Notes under the pieces: generated by a model
Databases searched by the model: none
Seen by the model: only the letters and a program-made list of their open reading frames with translations
What the model was told of the DNA's origin: nothing
Position numbers and translations under genes: made by a program
DNA from: Diabrotica undecimpunctata
Lineage: Eukaryota > Arthropoda > Insecta > Coleoptera > Chrysomelidae
Assembly (NCBI RefSeq): GCF_040954645.1
Contig: NC_092806.1
Location: forward strand, 1,984,001-2,048,000
Direction of reading: 5' to 3'
Length of the DNA: 64,000 nucleotides
Part shown: positions 34,879-45,268 of the stretch, one piece after another
Layout: the number at the start of each line of letters is the position of its first letter
How positions within the stretch are numbered: position 1 is the first letter of the stretch

Positions 34879-34892
34879 AAAAATGTCGATAT

Positions 34893-36249
34893 AATTAATA
34901 TTTATTGACAGAGATTTCCAGACTTCGTTTTGAAGAACAAAATCATATAAAACTTATGTTAAATGCAAAAATATTAAGAGTATATATAGAAAAAGGCATA
35001 TAAATTCAAAAAAAGCAAAAAAAGCTTTAAAAATTAGTGTATATTCTTGAATGTTGCATTCACATGTATTAAAAAGAAAATATTCCTGATTTTACTATTT
35101 ACAATAAGTTTTATCTTAGAAATCGGGACTAATATTATATGTTATATTCATGGTGGACTATTCTATTTGTCTATTTATGTAAAAACTTATTTTTAAAAAA
35201 ATATTTGTTGAATGCTTTATTATAATATCCAGCAATACAAAGTTTAAATGATCAATAAAATATTTACCATTTATTTGTTTAAGTATATATTTTTTTAATA
35301 TTTAAACGATGCTGCTTATAAATTCTAATAGATCTATTTCCATAATTATTGTTCATCTCATTTCGCGCTACCTTTCCCATACTTAACACGTCCTTAAACT
35401 GAGAACGGAGCATTCGGGATCAGTTCCTGCAAAGGTGTTTAAACATTCACGGAACCAGAAAGCGTAAGTAAAGGGAAATTCTGCCGTACCGCGTTATATC
35501 CCATTCCGTTGTGAGCGCTTACGACTCAAAACTCAGGGCTCCAAGAATCCTCTTAGGATTACGAGACCTGAAAACTGGGAGAAACGGAGCTCTACCCCTT
35601 TCAGTGAGCACGATGACATCGCAACCTGCTTTGGATGATCTGGATTAGGGCTATTTTCTTATTTTTATTCTATTTTGTTCTTTTGGTCTGTTAGGCACTG
35701 TTTCTTTGTGACGCTGGCTCCTTTTCATAAAAGGTAAATAAAAAAGTTACTCTTATTATGAAATATAATCACAGTATAGTAAAAATATTAATTTATCGTT
35801 GCAAGTTGCTTATTAAATAAAGTTAACTAAAACTATCATCTAAGTTTGACTATTTTCTAAAAACTAAAAAAGTCTAAAAAAAAATAGTAAAAATTTAATT
35901 CTTTGGATGCTCTTGATTTAATTACCGATGAGTAATTAAATTAGGTGTATAAGTCACACGTTAAAAATTATTTTTTTAATACTGGTACAATCGGTGGCAT
36001 AATTTTATATATTGAATTTAATTTGTCAGGAAAACAATGTTCTCTCAAAGCGTTTAAGAAGTTATAAAATTGTCTGCACTTTATTGAAATTTATGAAGTT
36101 GGAAGTAGAGTATAAAGGATTAAGCACTTCAGCAGTAATACAGGAAAGGGTTGCAAAATCAATAAGTATTAGCAAGAAATAGTGTCAAGCCAAAAAATTA
36201 TATTGAGGAAGCAAAACTTTCGTCCTTTCATACACTATCTATCTATCTA
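34893..36249. other. Gene-free; contains a GC-richer block
   Basis: Most is AT-rich without features. At about 35380-35650 composition becomes clearly more GC-rich (for example GAACGGAGCATTCGGGATCA). It has no open frame of note, no terminal repeats and no match I know. A short (ATCT)n run lies at 36232-36247. Confidence 0.4.
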
Positions 36250-36715
36250 TATAAAAATTTTTACAGCTGTCGCCGCCTTCCTACTTTCAACCAACGTTTC
36301 CAGTCCTTTCTGTTCTGCTATTCTCCATCTCTAAGGTCTCATCTTTCCATGGCCTTGTCCACTTCATCCCTCCATAATCTTCGGGGTCTACCTCTTTTCC
36401 TCCTTCCTATTGGGCTCCAATCCTAAATCTTTGCTATCCACCTTGTATGATCTGTTCTTCTCACATGTCCATGTGCACATGTCCAAATTAAACGTTTTTC
36501 TTCGATGTAGCTGAGTATGTCTTGTTCTACTGCCATTCTTGGTTTTATCTCCTCATTTCTGATGCGATCCATTTTTGTCACTCTGCAGCTTCTTCTCATG
36601 AGTCCATTTCAGTTGCTGTGATTTTGGACCTGTTTCGTTTATTTATTACTCAATTCTTTGCTCCATAGGTCATTATACTGCGTACCAAGATGTTATACAC
36701 CTTGGTATACTTTCA
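36250..36715 (-). pseudogene. LINE ORF2 C-terminal relic, same group as 54612-55289
   Basis: Minus-strand frames with many stops give 'YNILVRSIMTYGAKN', 'RIASEMRR' and the signature run of 'FGHVHM', 'IGAQ' and '...KIMEG'. Aligned by eye, the nucleotide sequence (CTTCGGGGTCTACCTCTTTT, CCTATTGGGCTCCAATCC) tracks that of 54700-54770, which encodes the intact version. Old and heavily mutated. Confidence 0.7.
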
Positions 36716-37426
36716 TACACGACATAGTCAATATAAAACACAATAAAAAATCCAGTTTAGATGATGTCAATACGAAAATGTTTTATGGTGCGAAATATCA
36801 TTCGAGAATAAAGGTTTTTTTAATAGTATAATCACTAACGATGAGAATAAAGTAAAAGCTACCAGTTATTTACGATTGCATGGATTTTTCTGAAAATATT
36901 TAGCTTTACTTATATTGCTTTTAAAGTTTATACTGTCTTTATGTAAGTTTTGTGCTAATTTAATGTAAAACTACCCTTCTATGAAAAAAATTCAAGTAGT
37001 CCACATTAAGGAATTTTAGATTTAAAAATTAAAGAAAGAAATCAAGAAGCCTTTAGTGTTTAAATATGTTAAATAAAGTTTATTTTTAGTTTTTAAATAT
37101 AATTTATAAATTTCAAATAATTTTCTACCCTTAAAGTTCTAAACATCTACGCTTTCGTGTCCGAAAAATAGGGAAAAGTTCTTGGCAGCTTAAAATGAAC
37201 TATTGATGGATTAACAATGAACTTATTAATTTCATAATATATTTTATTTACTTATAAGCTAATTTTTTACTTACTTAACCTTTACAAACTCCTTAAAATG
37301 TATAAACCTTAAACCTTAATCCTTAAAATCCATCCCTTACACTATATAAAGAAATAGAAGTATGATTAAAAGCTAAGATGTTTTTCCTGTCCCTTTTAAA
37401 AAATCCTACCACCTATTGAATAATAG
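36716..37426. other. Gene-free AT-rich stretch
   Basis: No feature seen before the 5' LTR. Confidence 0.4.
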
Positions 37427-37750
37427 TGTAACGAAATAGCCCATCTCCGATGAGGGGTACGTGTTACAATTCTTAGAATGATGAATCTCAAATATACAAT
37501 CGATGGCATTTTCAATAGCACCTGCGTTCGAGGTGCTTCCAACGTGAAGTCAAGAGATGGACTACTCCAGATGATTCTAGAATAATACTTTTGGTATATA
37601 TATAAGCTGTTATGAGTTAGTTTAGTTGATAAGATGTTTTCGTTCTGTAAACTTAAATAAATAAATATACTTAATAAATATATATTTAACTTAATAAATA
37701 AATATATTTATATAAATTAAGAACCGCTCGTTTTATTTAAAAACGGTTCA
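37427..37750 (+). repeat. 5' LTR
   Basis: Starts TGTAACG, ends GGTTCA. A TATATATATAAG box near 37598-37609 is the likely promoter, with transcription expected shortly downstream. The 3' copy stops shortly after the equivalent TATA region. Confidence 0.85.
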
Positions 37751-37929
37751 GTGGTGTCCGGTGTCACGATAATTAATTTATTTAAAAAATAAATTCAGCA
37801 GTGACCTTTGAAAAAAAAGTGACTTTTGAACTTTTGAAAAGTATTTTTCGTCGGGAACATCCGCGTAGTTCGGTAGTGATCTTTGTATGAAAGAACATTT
37901 AAAAAAAGTACAAGTGTGTCTGACCAAAT

Positions 37930-38557
37930 ATGCTGCTAGAAGAACTTTCAGTAACAGTTGCGTGAGCAACTAGAAGGACGCGATGAAGATTGCATCGGGT
38001 CCAAGAAGATACTCCAAAAACGACTGAAGACTGTTCTCAACAAGAATGGTGACGACTCAGAAACATTCCAGTTTCAATCAGCAAAAGAAGCCGTTTTAAC
38101 TAAAATAATTGATGGAAAATTCGAGAATGTTTCAAAAATATTCGATGAAACGTCTCAAATTATTAAAGAAGTAACTAGACAAAACGATGAGAAAAGATGA
38201 AAATGTTTCTCAAATGATAGAAGAAACTTCTAAAAAGAACAATGAGAGATTTAAAGAAGTTTCTAAAACATTCGATAAAGTAAAAGAGAAGATTAAACAT
38301 TTAGAGAGCATGATAACCAACACAAAAGTGCTACCACCCGATAATGCAATAATTTTAGATCTGGTAGTAAAAGAAAAACCATCTAGAGACGGAACGACAC
38401 ATCATATGAGATTAAAATTGCCACCATTTGATGTAAAGTCGTCTTGGTTAATATACCTTAGACAATTTGAAGTTATTGCAATAGCCAATCTTGGACAGAA
38501 CAAGAATAAGCTCAATTATCAAGAAAAAAATGTTACCAGACCTTGTACACTCGACTA
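37930..38557 (+). pseudogene. gypsy gag-like protein with SAP-like N-terminus
   Basis: From ATG at 37930 the reading is 'MLLEELSVT', then after a one-base shift 'LREQLEGRDEDCIGSKKILQ', 'KRLKTVL', which resembles a SAP DNA-binding motif seen at the start of some insect gypsy gags. A long charged, likely coiled-coil region follows ('FENVSKIFDETSQIIKEVTR', 'NNERFKEVSKTFDKVKEKIK'), then the capsid start 'KLPPFDVKSSWLIYLRQFEV'. A second frameshift lies near 38187-38200. The frame ends at the deletion junction near 38540, so capsid and nucleocapsid are incomplete. Confidence 0.75.
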
Positions 38558-38573
38558 GACAAAGAAGCAAAGA

Positions 38574-38918
38574 CTATGTCTACCGCCTGAAGTTAAGAAT
38601 GACATTCTTAAACTTGCCCGACAACACATCCAGTTTGCCAGTGACAGAATGAAAGATTACTATGATTCTCGATGCAAGAATAAAAGCTATGAAGTAGGTG
38701 ATCTTGTTTGGCTTTATAATCCACAACGTTGTCGAGGCTTGTCTTCTAAACTGCAAAGACAATGGAACGGTCCGTATGAAATTAAAAAGAGAATAAATGA
38801 CGTAATATACCGAACTAAGAAGTTGCCTAAAGGTAAACCAAAATTAGTTCACACAAATCATCTTGCATCATATCCGGGCTCAAATGCAACAAAAGAAGCA
38901 CGAACCCTTTCAACATGA
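38574..38918 (+). pseudogene. gypsy integrase C-terminal part
   Basis: Reads 'LPPEVKNDILKLARQHIQFA', 'SDRMKDYYDSRCKNKSYEVG', 'DLVWLYNPQRCRGLSSKLQR', 'WNGPYEIKKRINDVIYRTKK' and 'KLVHTNHLA'. This is the tail of the integrase core and the GPY/F module (WNGPYEI) of Ty3/gypsy integrases. The catalytic DDE core is absent because of the deletion. A stop at 38916 ends this frame; the macro-domain reading begins in another frame just downstream and returns to this frame after 39076. Confidence 0.9.
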
Positions 38919-38995
38919 GATCAAAGATGACCGGCGACCAAACTTTAATGAATTTATGTCAAATTACCCAGAGAGAAAGAGCGATAGATTCGGCG

Positions 38996-39473
38996 TGACC
39001 ACAGAAGTTCAGCAGGATCTTTTTAGTTTTCCACATAACGTCTCTCTAGCCCACTGTGTTGTCCAAGATGACTGACTAAAGAAATATCATCCGTTTTTTA
39101 TAAGAAGTTTGGTCGTTTGGACGAGTTAAAAAATCAGCAGCCTAAAGTTGGAAGAGTACTGAGATTAGAAGATGGTCCTCGATCTTTGCTGTATAGGGTG
39201 ACCAGGAAGTCGTTTACAGACAGGGCAAGCTGTGAGGATATATGGCGTGCTCTAACTAATTTAAAGAAAATCGTGTGCAATTATGACATCAAAGATTTGG
39301 CCTTACCCAAGATAGGCCATGTACTAGAAAATTTAAATTGGAAGATTGTCAGAACCATGCTTAAAGTGATCTTCCGAGAAACCGTCGTACGGATTACTGT
39401 ATGTTGCATTAATTCGAAGAGAGGGTGTCTTTCAAAGACAGTAGACTGTTATTTCTTTCTGAGGGGTTCATGA
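38996..39473 (+). pseudogene. Macro domain (OARD1/TARG1-like) inside the gypsy element
   Basis: Macro domains bind or hydrolyse ADP-ribose. Reading: 'VQQDLFSFPHNVSLAHCVV' (first strand and loop), a stop and one-base shift near 39073, then 'LTKEISSVFYKKFGRLDEL' , 'NQQPKVGRVLRLEDGPRSL', 'LYRVTRKSFTDRASCEDIWR', 'ALTNLKKIVCNYDIKDLALP', 'KIGHVLENLNWKIVRTMLKV' and 'VRITVCC'. This follows OARD1/TARG1 from end to end. The Lys of the 'GKGIA' motif is kept ('TKEIS'); the Asp of 'GCGLD' is Glu here and the glycines are lost ('GHVLE'), so this copy would probably be inactive even without the shift. It lies between integrase and 3' LTR, so it belongs to the element. Confidence 0.87.
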
Positions 39474-39559
39474 AGAGCTGGATAATCCTGTAAATTCCGC
39501 TATACTGGGCCTTCATGTAAAGTTTCTGATCGGGACGTTCAAATATAAGAGGGGAGCAG

Positions 39560-39736
39560 TGTAACGAAATAGTCTATCTCCGATGCGAGGTACGTGTCAC
39601 AATTCTTTGAAAGGTTAAATCTCGAATATACAATCGATGGCATATCTAATACTCTTGCATTCGAGGCGCCTTCAACGGAAAGTCTAGAGATCGACTACTC
39701 CAGATAATTTTAGAATAATACTTCTGGTATAAATAA
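39560..39736 (+). repeat. 3' LTR, truncated
   Basis: Matches 37427 to about 37605 with many substitutions and small indels, then diverges after GGTATA. The R and U5 portions are missing. Confidence 0.85.
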
Positions 39737-40929
39737 TAAAAAGTTTTATTAGGTCACTAGTCATTAAAGGATTTCTAAAATAATACATAACCTACTGATA
39801 CAGCCGTTAAACGAAATTGGGCTCGATTAAAAAGATATAAGAATAATTTAACAACTATATTGGAATCAAAAAGCTCAAAAAGGAGCGCAAACAGGTTATA
39901 CATAAGAAAATGGAGGTAAAGAAAAGTGTAAAACAGGGTTGTATTCTCTTTCCACTACTGTTCAACATTTATACAAATACTAGTGATCTTGTCCATTACC
40001 ATGCGACGGGGCAGCTAAAATCTTTGATGCGATTTAAAAAGGTAATTTATTTAGTAATAATTATAATATTTATCTAGTCCTTGCCATTTGCTATTTTTTT
40101 ATATGTTTTTTATATGTTCGTAAGTCACCAACAATCTATCCTGTTAACCACATGAAGCCATATCACTTTAAAATTTCTGTAAAGCTTTAGCCAGGAGTTT
40201 TCGTTGTTAATATCTTACGTTTTCCTAAGAGGCTTCCAACTTACAGTTAGAGGATACTTATATTGTTACAATTTTATATTTGGGCCACATTTTACGGAAA
40301 ATCAAATTTATATTCTTCTGAATATCATCCTTAAGAGTACAGTCTACTAATTATAGTTGTCCTTTTAAGTTTTTATTTGTAGATTTTTATATGCATAAAT
40401 TTTCGACCTATTTCCAATTTAAAATTTGAGAGTGTTGATGGATAATATTTAACAGTTACCCTGTATAACAGTAATTGTACCTCATATCTATTATTCCTAA
40501 CTAGTATGAATTATTTATCGGGTTACAAACGTTTCGTACAATTTATTATTCTATTAGATGTACCAGAATCATATTTGACAGAAGTAATTAGTTTACATTA
40601 AAGCCTTGAACAAGTGGCCTGTAAAAAATATTTCACATACAATTGCAATCAAAATGTTTATTATTAATATTATACATCATAGTATAAAATATTGTGCATC
40701 ATATAAAAACTGTATAACATAAAGTCAATAGTATTTTAGTATTATTTTATTTGTAACAAAAATCGTTTAATACAAAATTATAAATTAACACATGACACGC
40801 CGCGAGCTGCGTGAAAAAAATATGTTTAAAACTTTTTTGTGCCCGAGAACTCAGAATTTATTATAGTCTTCATTCAATTTTAATTGATTTTTGTAAAAGG
40901 CATCCCACATGTTTTCTTACACAACTGCA
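39737..40929. other. LINE scrap followed by gene-free sequence
   Basis: Only the LINE piece at 39840-40010 is recognisable. The rest is AT-rich. Confidence 0.4.
39840..40010 (+). pseudogene. LINE RT fragment (boxes around QGC)
   Basis: Plus-strand frames give 'LYWNQKAQKGAQTGY' and then 'VKKSVKQGCILFPLLFNIYT', corresponding to 'LYWNQ.A' and 'GVRQGCVLSPLLF' of the RT at 17133-18655, hence the same LINE group. Two frames are needed and the YADD box is not reached. Confidence 0.7.
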
Positions 40930-41392
40930 ACAATTAGCACAAGTAAATCTACCAATTTCATTAAAAACATCACAAGAAATAAAAGATGCAACATAATAAT
41001 TAACAACAACTATACAGAAAGTAGTGTGGGAAGCAACCACGACTTTTGACTACATTAAACCAAAAAAAATCTTAACCCTAAAGTTAAAAAAAATAGACAA
41101 AAGGCAGCAACGAAGAAATGGCAAAAATCTACCAGCCAGAGAAAACAGAAAAAGCCATAGCATTTGCTAAACATGCTGAACACCTGGTAAGTTTTTAAAG
41201 CAAATTGGCTAGATCCCAACGACAATTATACCGAGATTCACAACTTAAAAGCCCCACTCCAACCGCACTCAATTGATTAAAAAATTCACGCTTACCGAAT
41301 TAAAAAATATAATTCTGAAAAATATAATCCCAAAAAAATCACTAGAATTTGATCTGATAACAGGCACGTTATTGCAAGAATGTATTGTAACG
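40930..41392 (+). pseudogene. Jockey-like LINE: EN-RT linker and start of RT
   Basis: Plus strand: 'LPISLKTSQEIKDAT' and 'LTTTIQKVVWEAT' (linker typical of Jockey elements), then 'KFTLTELKNIILKNI' and 'PKKSLEFDLITGTLLQE', which is the 'NPKKAPGYDLITGKLLQELP' RT start. Reading stops abruptly at 41392. The next RT box of the same clade appears at 42700, so the 1.25 kb between may be an insertion. Confidence 0.75.
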
Positions 41393-42635
41393 TTATAAAT
41401 GTCACATCTTTATTAATTTATATTTAAGATATTATTTTATTTTCTTTTCTCTCTCTTTCTGTCCCGTAGATTAAATATTCGCCCTATCTCTTTCTGTCCG
41501 GTAGACTAAATATTTTGTTCCTGTATTGACAGAAAAGCTAATTCTATAATATAGGAACATCCTATGACATCTGTGCTAACTTCATTCAGTCCCCCTACTT
41601 TTTGTCAATCAACTTTTCTAACGTAGTGGGAATATAATTTTTTGCCTCGTTTTGAAATTTGTAAAAGAAGGCAAACATTATTATAAAATTCATTTTATGG
41701 TCTACAAAATTCTCTTGGGATAAGTACTTTCATCGTAATATTTATTCTATAATTCTGACAGCATCCTAAATATTCACAACCTTACTTCTTTGGAAACCAC
41801 GTTTCTTGATTTGTTCTTAATTATATGCATGTAGGACTTTTAACATTTAACTAAGTAATAATAATAATTATATTTCATTTTATCCTTGCCATTCGCTATT
41901 TGTTTAATTGTAATTTTGTAAAATGGCAAGGAAGTTAAATCCCTTTTGATGTGTCTGTAATACCAGTCGTTGTTGTATTTTTAGTTTATTGACAACACTC
42001 AAATTTTATTGGCGGTTTTATTGACCATATTGAAGAATTTATTGGTAAATTTATTGACCATATTGAAGAATTTAGTAACAAATTTAATAGACCATATTCA
42101 AGAATTTATTAACCACTTAATCACGAGGCTACATCCACTTGTTACAACCAGCTCTCCGGAGGATACAACATCTAATTAGGAGGACATACAAGCAGCTCAT
42201 CGATACCATAAGTATAATCCTCACTAATTATTGTTAATTGGCAGGGTTAATTATTGTTTTTTATTACTTTTTTTTAAGAGTAAGAGAGGACTAAACGATG
42301 GAGAATGGAACAACAGAGAGAGATGGAAACGGTTGAGCGAGGGAAGGCAGTGAATACTGTAGAATCCCTAAATATATATATATTATTTTTTTTAATATGT
42401 TTGGTTAAAATTTGTTTTATTTGCTATCAGCTAAGAGTTCAGGTTCAATCCCTAGTTTAAGACAAGACAAACTCACACTTTACAAGATACTAAGCTAGGC
42501 AAGGCATAGACGATAATGCTCTCATTATTTTTATAATAGTACTTCAATTCTCTTTGGTAGTCTTATCGCTACAGTATAATAAAAGGTAGCAAATATCGGT
42601 AGCGCATTTTTTACGCTTTCATCAAAACAAGCTAA
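41393..42635. other. Unidentified insert within a Jockey-like LINE
   Basis: The sequence starts near TGTAACGTTATAAATGTCAC and contains a pyrimidine-rich tract with a repeated CTCTTTCTGTCC word (41451-41465 and 41481-41495) and the 33-bp tandem repeat. TGTAACG at the start suggests an LTR-type element, but a matching end was not found. Confidence 0.35.
42017..42115. repeat. Three tandem copies of a 33-bp unit
   Basis: Units of the form TTTATTGACCATATTGAAGA then ATTTATTGGTAAA recur at a 33-bp period with increasing divergence (TTGACCAT, TTGACCAT, ATAGACCAT). Period is a multiple of three but stops are present, so coding is unlikely. Confidence 0.85.
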
Positions 42636-42639
42636 TTTC

Positions 42640-43670
42640 TAAAATGCTCTCGTATAAGCTTGCTGTTGATTTTACCAAAGGTATTGGAAAAGTTTCTATT
42701 AATAAGATTGACTTTAGGTTAAATCACAAAACAATTGTACAGGTTCGCAAAATAGTACAAAAAATCTCCTATGCACTGGTTAGTTATTTCTACACCTCAC
42801 TAGCCTTCCTAGACGTCAGTCAAGCCTTCGATAAGGTTTGGCATGGATACCTACTTTAAAAGACACAAAAAGACACACAGACATTTATAGGTGAAACAGC
42901 ACGATAAATATATTCAGCTTCATCCTAATAAAGAAGGTATTCCGCAAGGAAGCATACTAGAATTTATTTTATTCCTAATGTACGCTAGATCCAGTAGCAA
43001 CACAGAAGTTTTTACTTTTGCAGAAATCACCGCAATACCAAGCAAATTAAACTTTAGTCTCATAAAAGCCTTAGAAAATTTACATAAAAATTTAAGTAAA
43101 ATAGAAACTAGGCTAAAAAATGGCGAAATAGAGTAAATTGGAAAAAGTCACCACATTATATAACTTTCAAAACGAAACGAGGTAGACTGTCACATTTAAT
43201 GGCAAGCAGTTAGGTAAGGCAAACGACGACTTACCTGGTAGAAGCACATCTTTAACATAAGAAGACAACTGTTCCATAAATTAGGACATATGTATTGGTT
43301 GATTGGTTGAAACCCTAAATTAACATCGGGTAACAAACTGCTTATACACAAGGCAATCCTTAAGCCCATATGGTCATAGTTATGGTATTTACCTATATGG
43401 CACCGTTGGAAATTATTATTTTGCAATTTTCCAACGCCTTCAGAATAAACCGATATGGTATATAGTAAATGCCTCAAGGTATGTTACATCCCCCTCTATA
43501 CAAAAAGATCTGGAAGTACCTTCGGTGTAAAAGAAATTATATCAAGTTATAGTGTCAAATATGGTGAATGGATAAAAGTACATTCCAATGCATAAAGCAC
43601 GTGGGCTAAAATGTTTTAAATCAAATGATCTACCAAAAAGATTTACTGTTTAAGCAAAAAACCTATATTT
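42640..43670 (+). pseudogene. Jockey-like LINE RT, central and C-terminal parts
   Basis: Plus strand: 'FRLNHKTIVQVRKIVQKISY' (for GFR.KHSTIEQVHRIV), 'SLAFLDVSQAFDKVWHGYLL' (catalytic Asp of the LDVSQAFDKVWH box), 'EGIPQGSILEFILFLMYA', 'VFTFAEITAIPS' in place of the 'TFADDTAILA' box, so both catalytic Asp residues of box 5 are lost. Then 'LHKNLSKIETRLKNGEIE', and the C-terminal 'KLTSGNKLLIHKAILKPIWS', 'KYGEWIKVHSNA'. Many stops. Together with 40930-41392 this is one Jockey-type copy. Confidence 0.83.
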
Positions 43671-44424
43671 TCAATTCTACATCAATTATGTGGTATATAA
43701 TTGTGACTGGTTTTATTATTGTATTGCTTTTAACCTACACTTTTTTATTTAAACTACTCCTAATAAATTACTCACTTTTATAGTTGCTAAATAAACAAAA
43801 AGAACTCTCCACTGAAAGAGGCTTCTACACACTATGTAAACAAACAAATTATTTATCATTCATTATTTTTGGATATATTGTAATTTCACTTGTAGTTTAT
43901 CTTAAACAAATAACCCAATATTATGTATTAAAAATTTTGACAAAAATTATTATTTGACTCAGCACTGAAAAGTATGACCAAACCTTTTATACATGTAAGT
44001 TACATCCACTTAAAGCAGCTATTCTGCACGTGTAGCTCTTTAAAATGTAATAGAAAAGAAAGTGTATTTCGAATGAAATATCCATCTCCAAGCATCGCAC
44101 CTGAAAGATAAGGTGTCGACAATCGTGGGAATGGATTGAATCGTTGTCAAGTATTTGATGTAAGTTGAGAAGTGTTTGGATTTCCATTTCGTTTATCAGG
44201 TAACTTCGTGTTTTCTACCAAGTAACATGTAAAGACACAGTTTAAACAAAAAGTGTAATGTGTAATACATTTATGATGACAACAAGAATTATTATTTTAA
44301 ATAATATAGTAGACAGAATATTTTTCTTTCTGCATGTTTCGTCAACCTTCTGTAGGTGATTTTTCTAGTATTTTTCCTAGTGTTTCCAGTATTTATATGG
44401 GCCTGTAGCTTTCCGGTCTTCTTT
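43671..44424. other. Gene-free AT-rich stretch
   Basis: No feature that I can support. Confidence 0.4.
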
Positions 44425-44431
44425 TTCTTCT

Positions 44432-45268
44432 TCAAGTGCCCTGTCCGTTGCGAACGTTGGCTATTAACATGGCAATTCTGATCTTATTTGCGGCGCTTCT
44501 GAATAGTTCGACCGATGTGAGCCCGAACCACTTCCGCAGATTTTGGAGCCACGAGTGTCTTCTCCTGCCTGGCCCTCGCTTACTGTCTATTTTTCCCTGG
44601 ACAATCAATTTCAGTAGACGGTACTTATCGTGTCTCAATATGTGGCCGAGATATTCAAGCTTTCTTTGTTTAATTGTATTCACGATTTCTTTCTCCTTTC
44701 CGATTCTTTGGATTACCTCTGTGTTGGTGACATGTTCGGTCCAGGATATACGAAGAATGCGTCGGTACACCCACATTTCGAATGCTTCTAGTTTTCTCGT
44801 GAGCGTCTCCGTCAGCGTCCAGGCCTCCACACCATCCAGTAAGATCGGAAAAATGTAGCATTTAACTAGACGTAGTTTTAGGGGAAGAGACAAATCCCTG
44901 CTTATGAGGAGCTTTCTCATATTGCTAAATGCTGCTCTAGCTCGTTCTATTCTCGCCTTAATTTCTGTGGCCTGTTCCCATTTTGCATTTACGTTGGTGC
45001 CAAAGTACACCTAAGATTCTACATGGTCAATTAGTATGTTACTTATCGTAACATACTAATAGCAGGCAATAGCCTGCTCGTAACTGTCGAGCAGGCTATT
45101 GCTTCCTGCTTATCAGCATCCACTTTGTCTTCTTGAAGTTGAGGCTCAGGCCGTATTCCTCACTAACTGAATAAACTCTTTCCATTACCTGCTGTAATTC
45201 GTCTATGGTACTGGCAAGGATCACCGTGTCGTCGGCATATCTTATATTGTCTTTCCGGTCCTGTTTCT
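44432..45268 (-). pseudogene. LINE RT end, same family as 17133-18655
   Basis: Minus strand: 'DNIRYADDTVILAS' (45250, catalytic YADD), 'LSLNFKKTKWMLISRKQ', then an 80-bp hairpin-rich stretch, and an open frame of 192 codons from 'MYFGTNVNAKWEQATEIKAR' through 'LKLRLVKCYIFPILLDGVEA', 'LEAFEMWVYRRILRISWTEH', 'YLGHILRHDKYRLLKLIVQG', 'GPGRRRHSWLQNLRKWFGLT' to the ending 'IAMLIANVRNGQGT'. The C-terminal frame has no stops, so it is a fairly young copy. A short GAAGAAGAAAAAGAAG tail follows the stop. Directly upstream is a different LINE (45269-46450). Confidence 0.92.
45030..45102. repeat. Two adjacent perfect hairpins
   Basis: Hairpin 1: stem 45030-45042 with 45048-45060 (ATTAGTATGTTAC and its complement), loop 5. 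Hairpin 2: stem 45066-45080 with 45088-45102 (GCAATAGCCTGCTCG and its complement), loop 7. They lie in the LINE between the 'KTKWMLISRK' and 'YFGTNV' codons, where the usual coding bases are missing. Confidence 0.93.

Larger units (their letters stand above)
37427..39736 (+). mobile_element. Ty3/gypsy LTR retrotransposon, internally deleted, with macro domain
   Basis: The 5' LTR (37427-37750) and a truncated 3' LTR (39560-39736) both start TGTAACGAAATAG and align over their length with many substitutions, so the insertion is old. A primer-binding-like TGGTGTCCGG starts at 37752. A purine-rich tract AAGAGGGGAGCAG precedes the 3' LTR. Inside are a gag-like frame with a SAP-like start, then directly the integrase C-terminus, so protease, RT, RNase H and the integrase core are deleted. 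A macro domain follows the integrase. Confidence 0.9.

Noticed and set aside
44436..44858. 140-codon plus-strand frame
   Set aside because: Antisense to the LINE C-terminus at 44432-45010.
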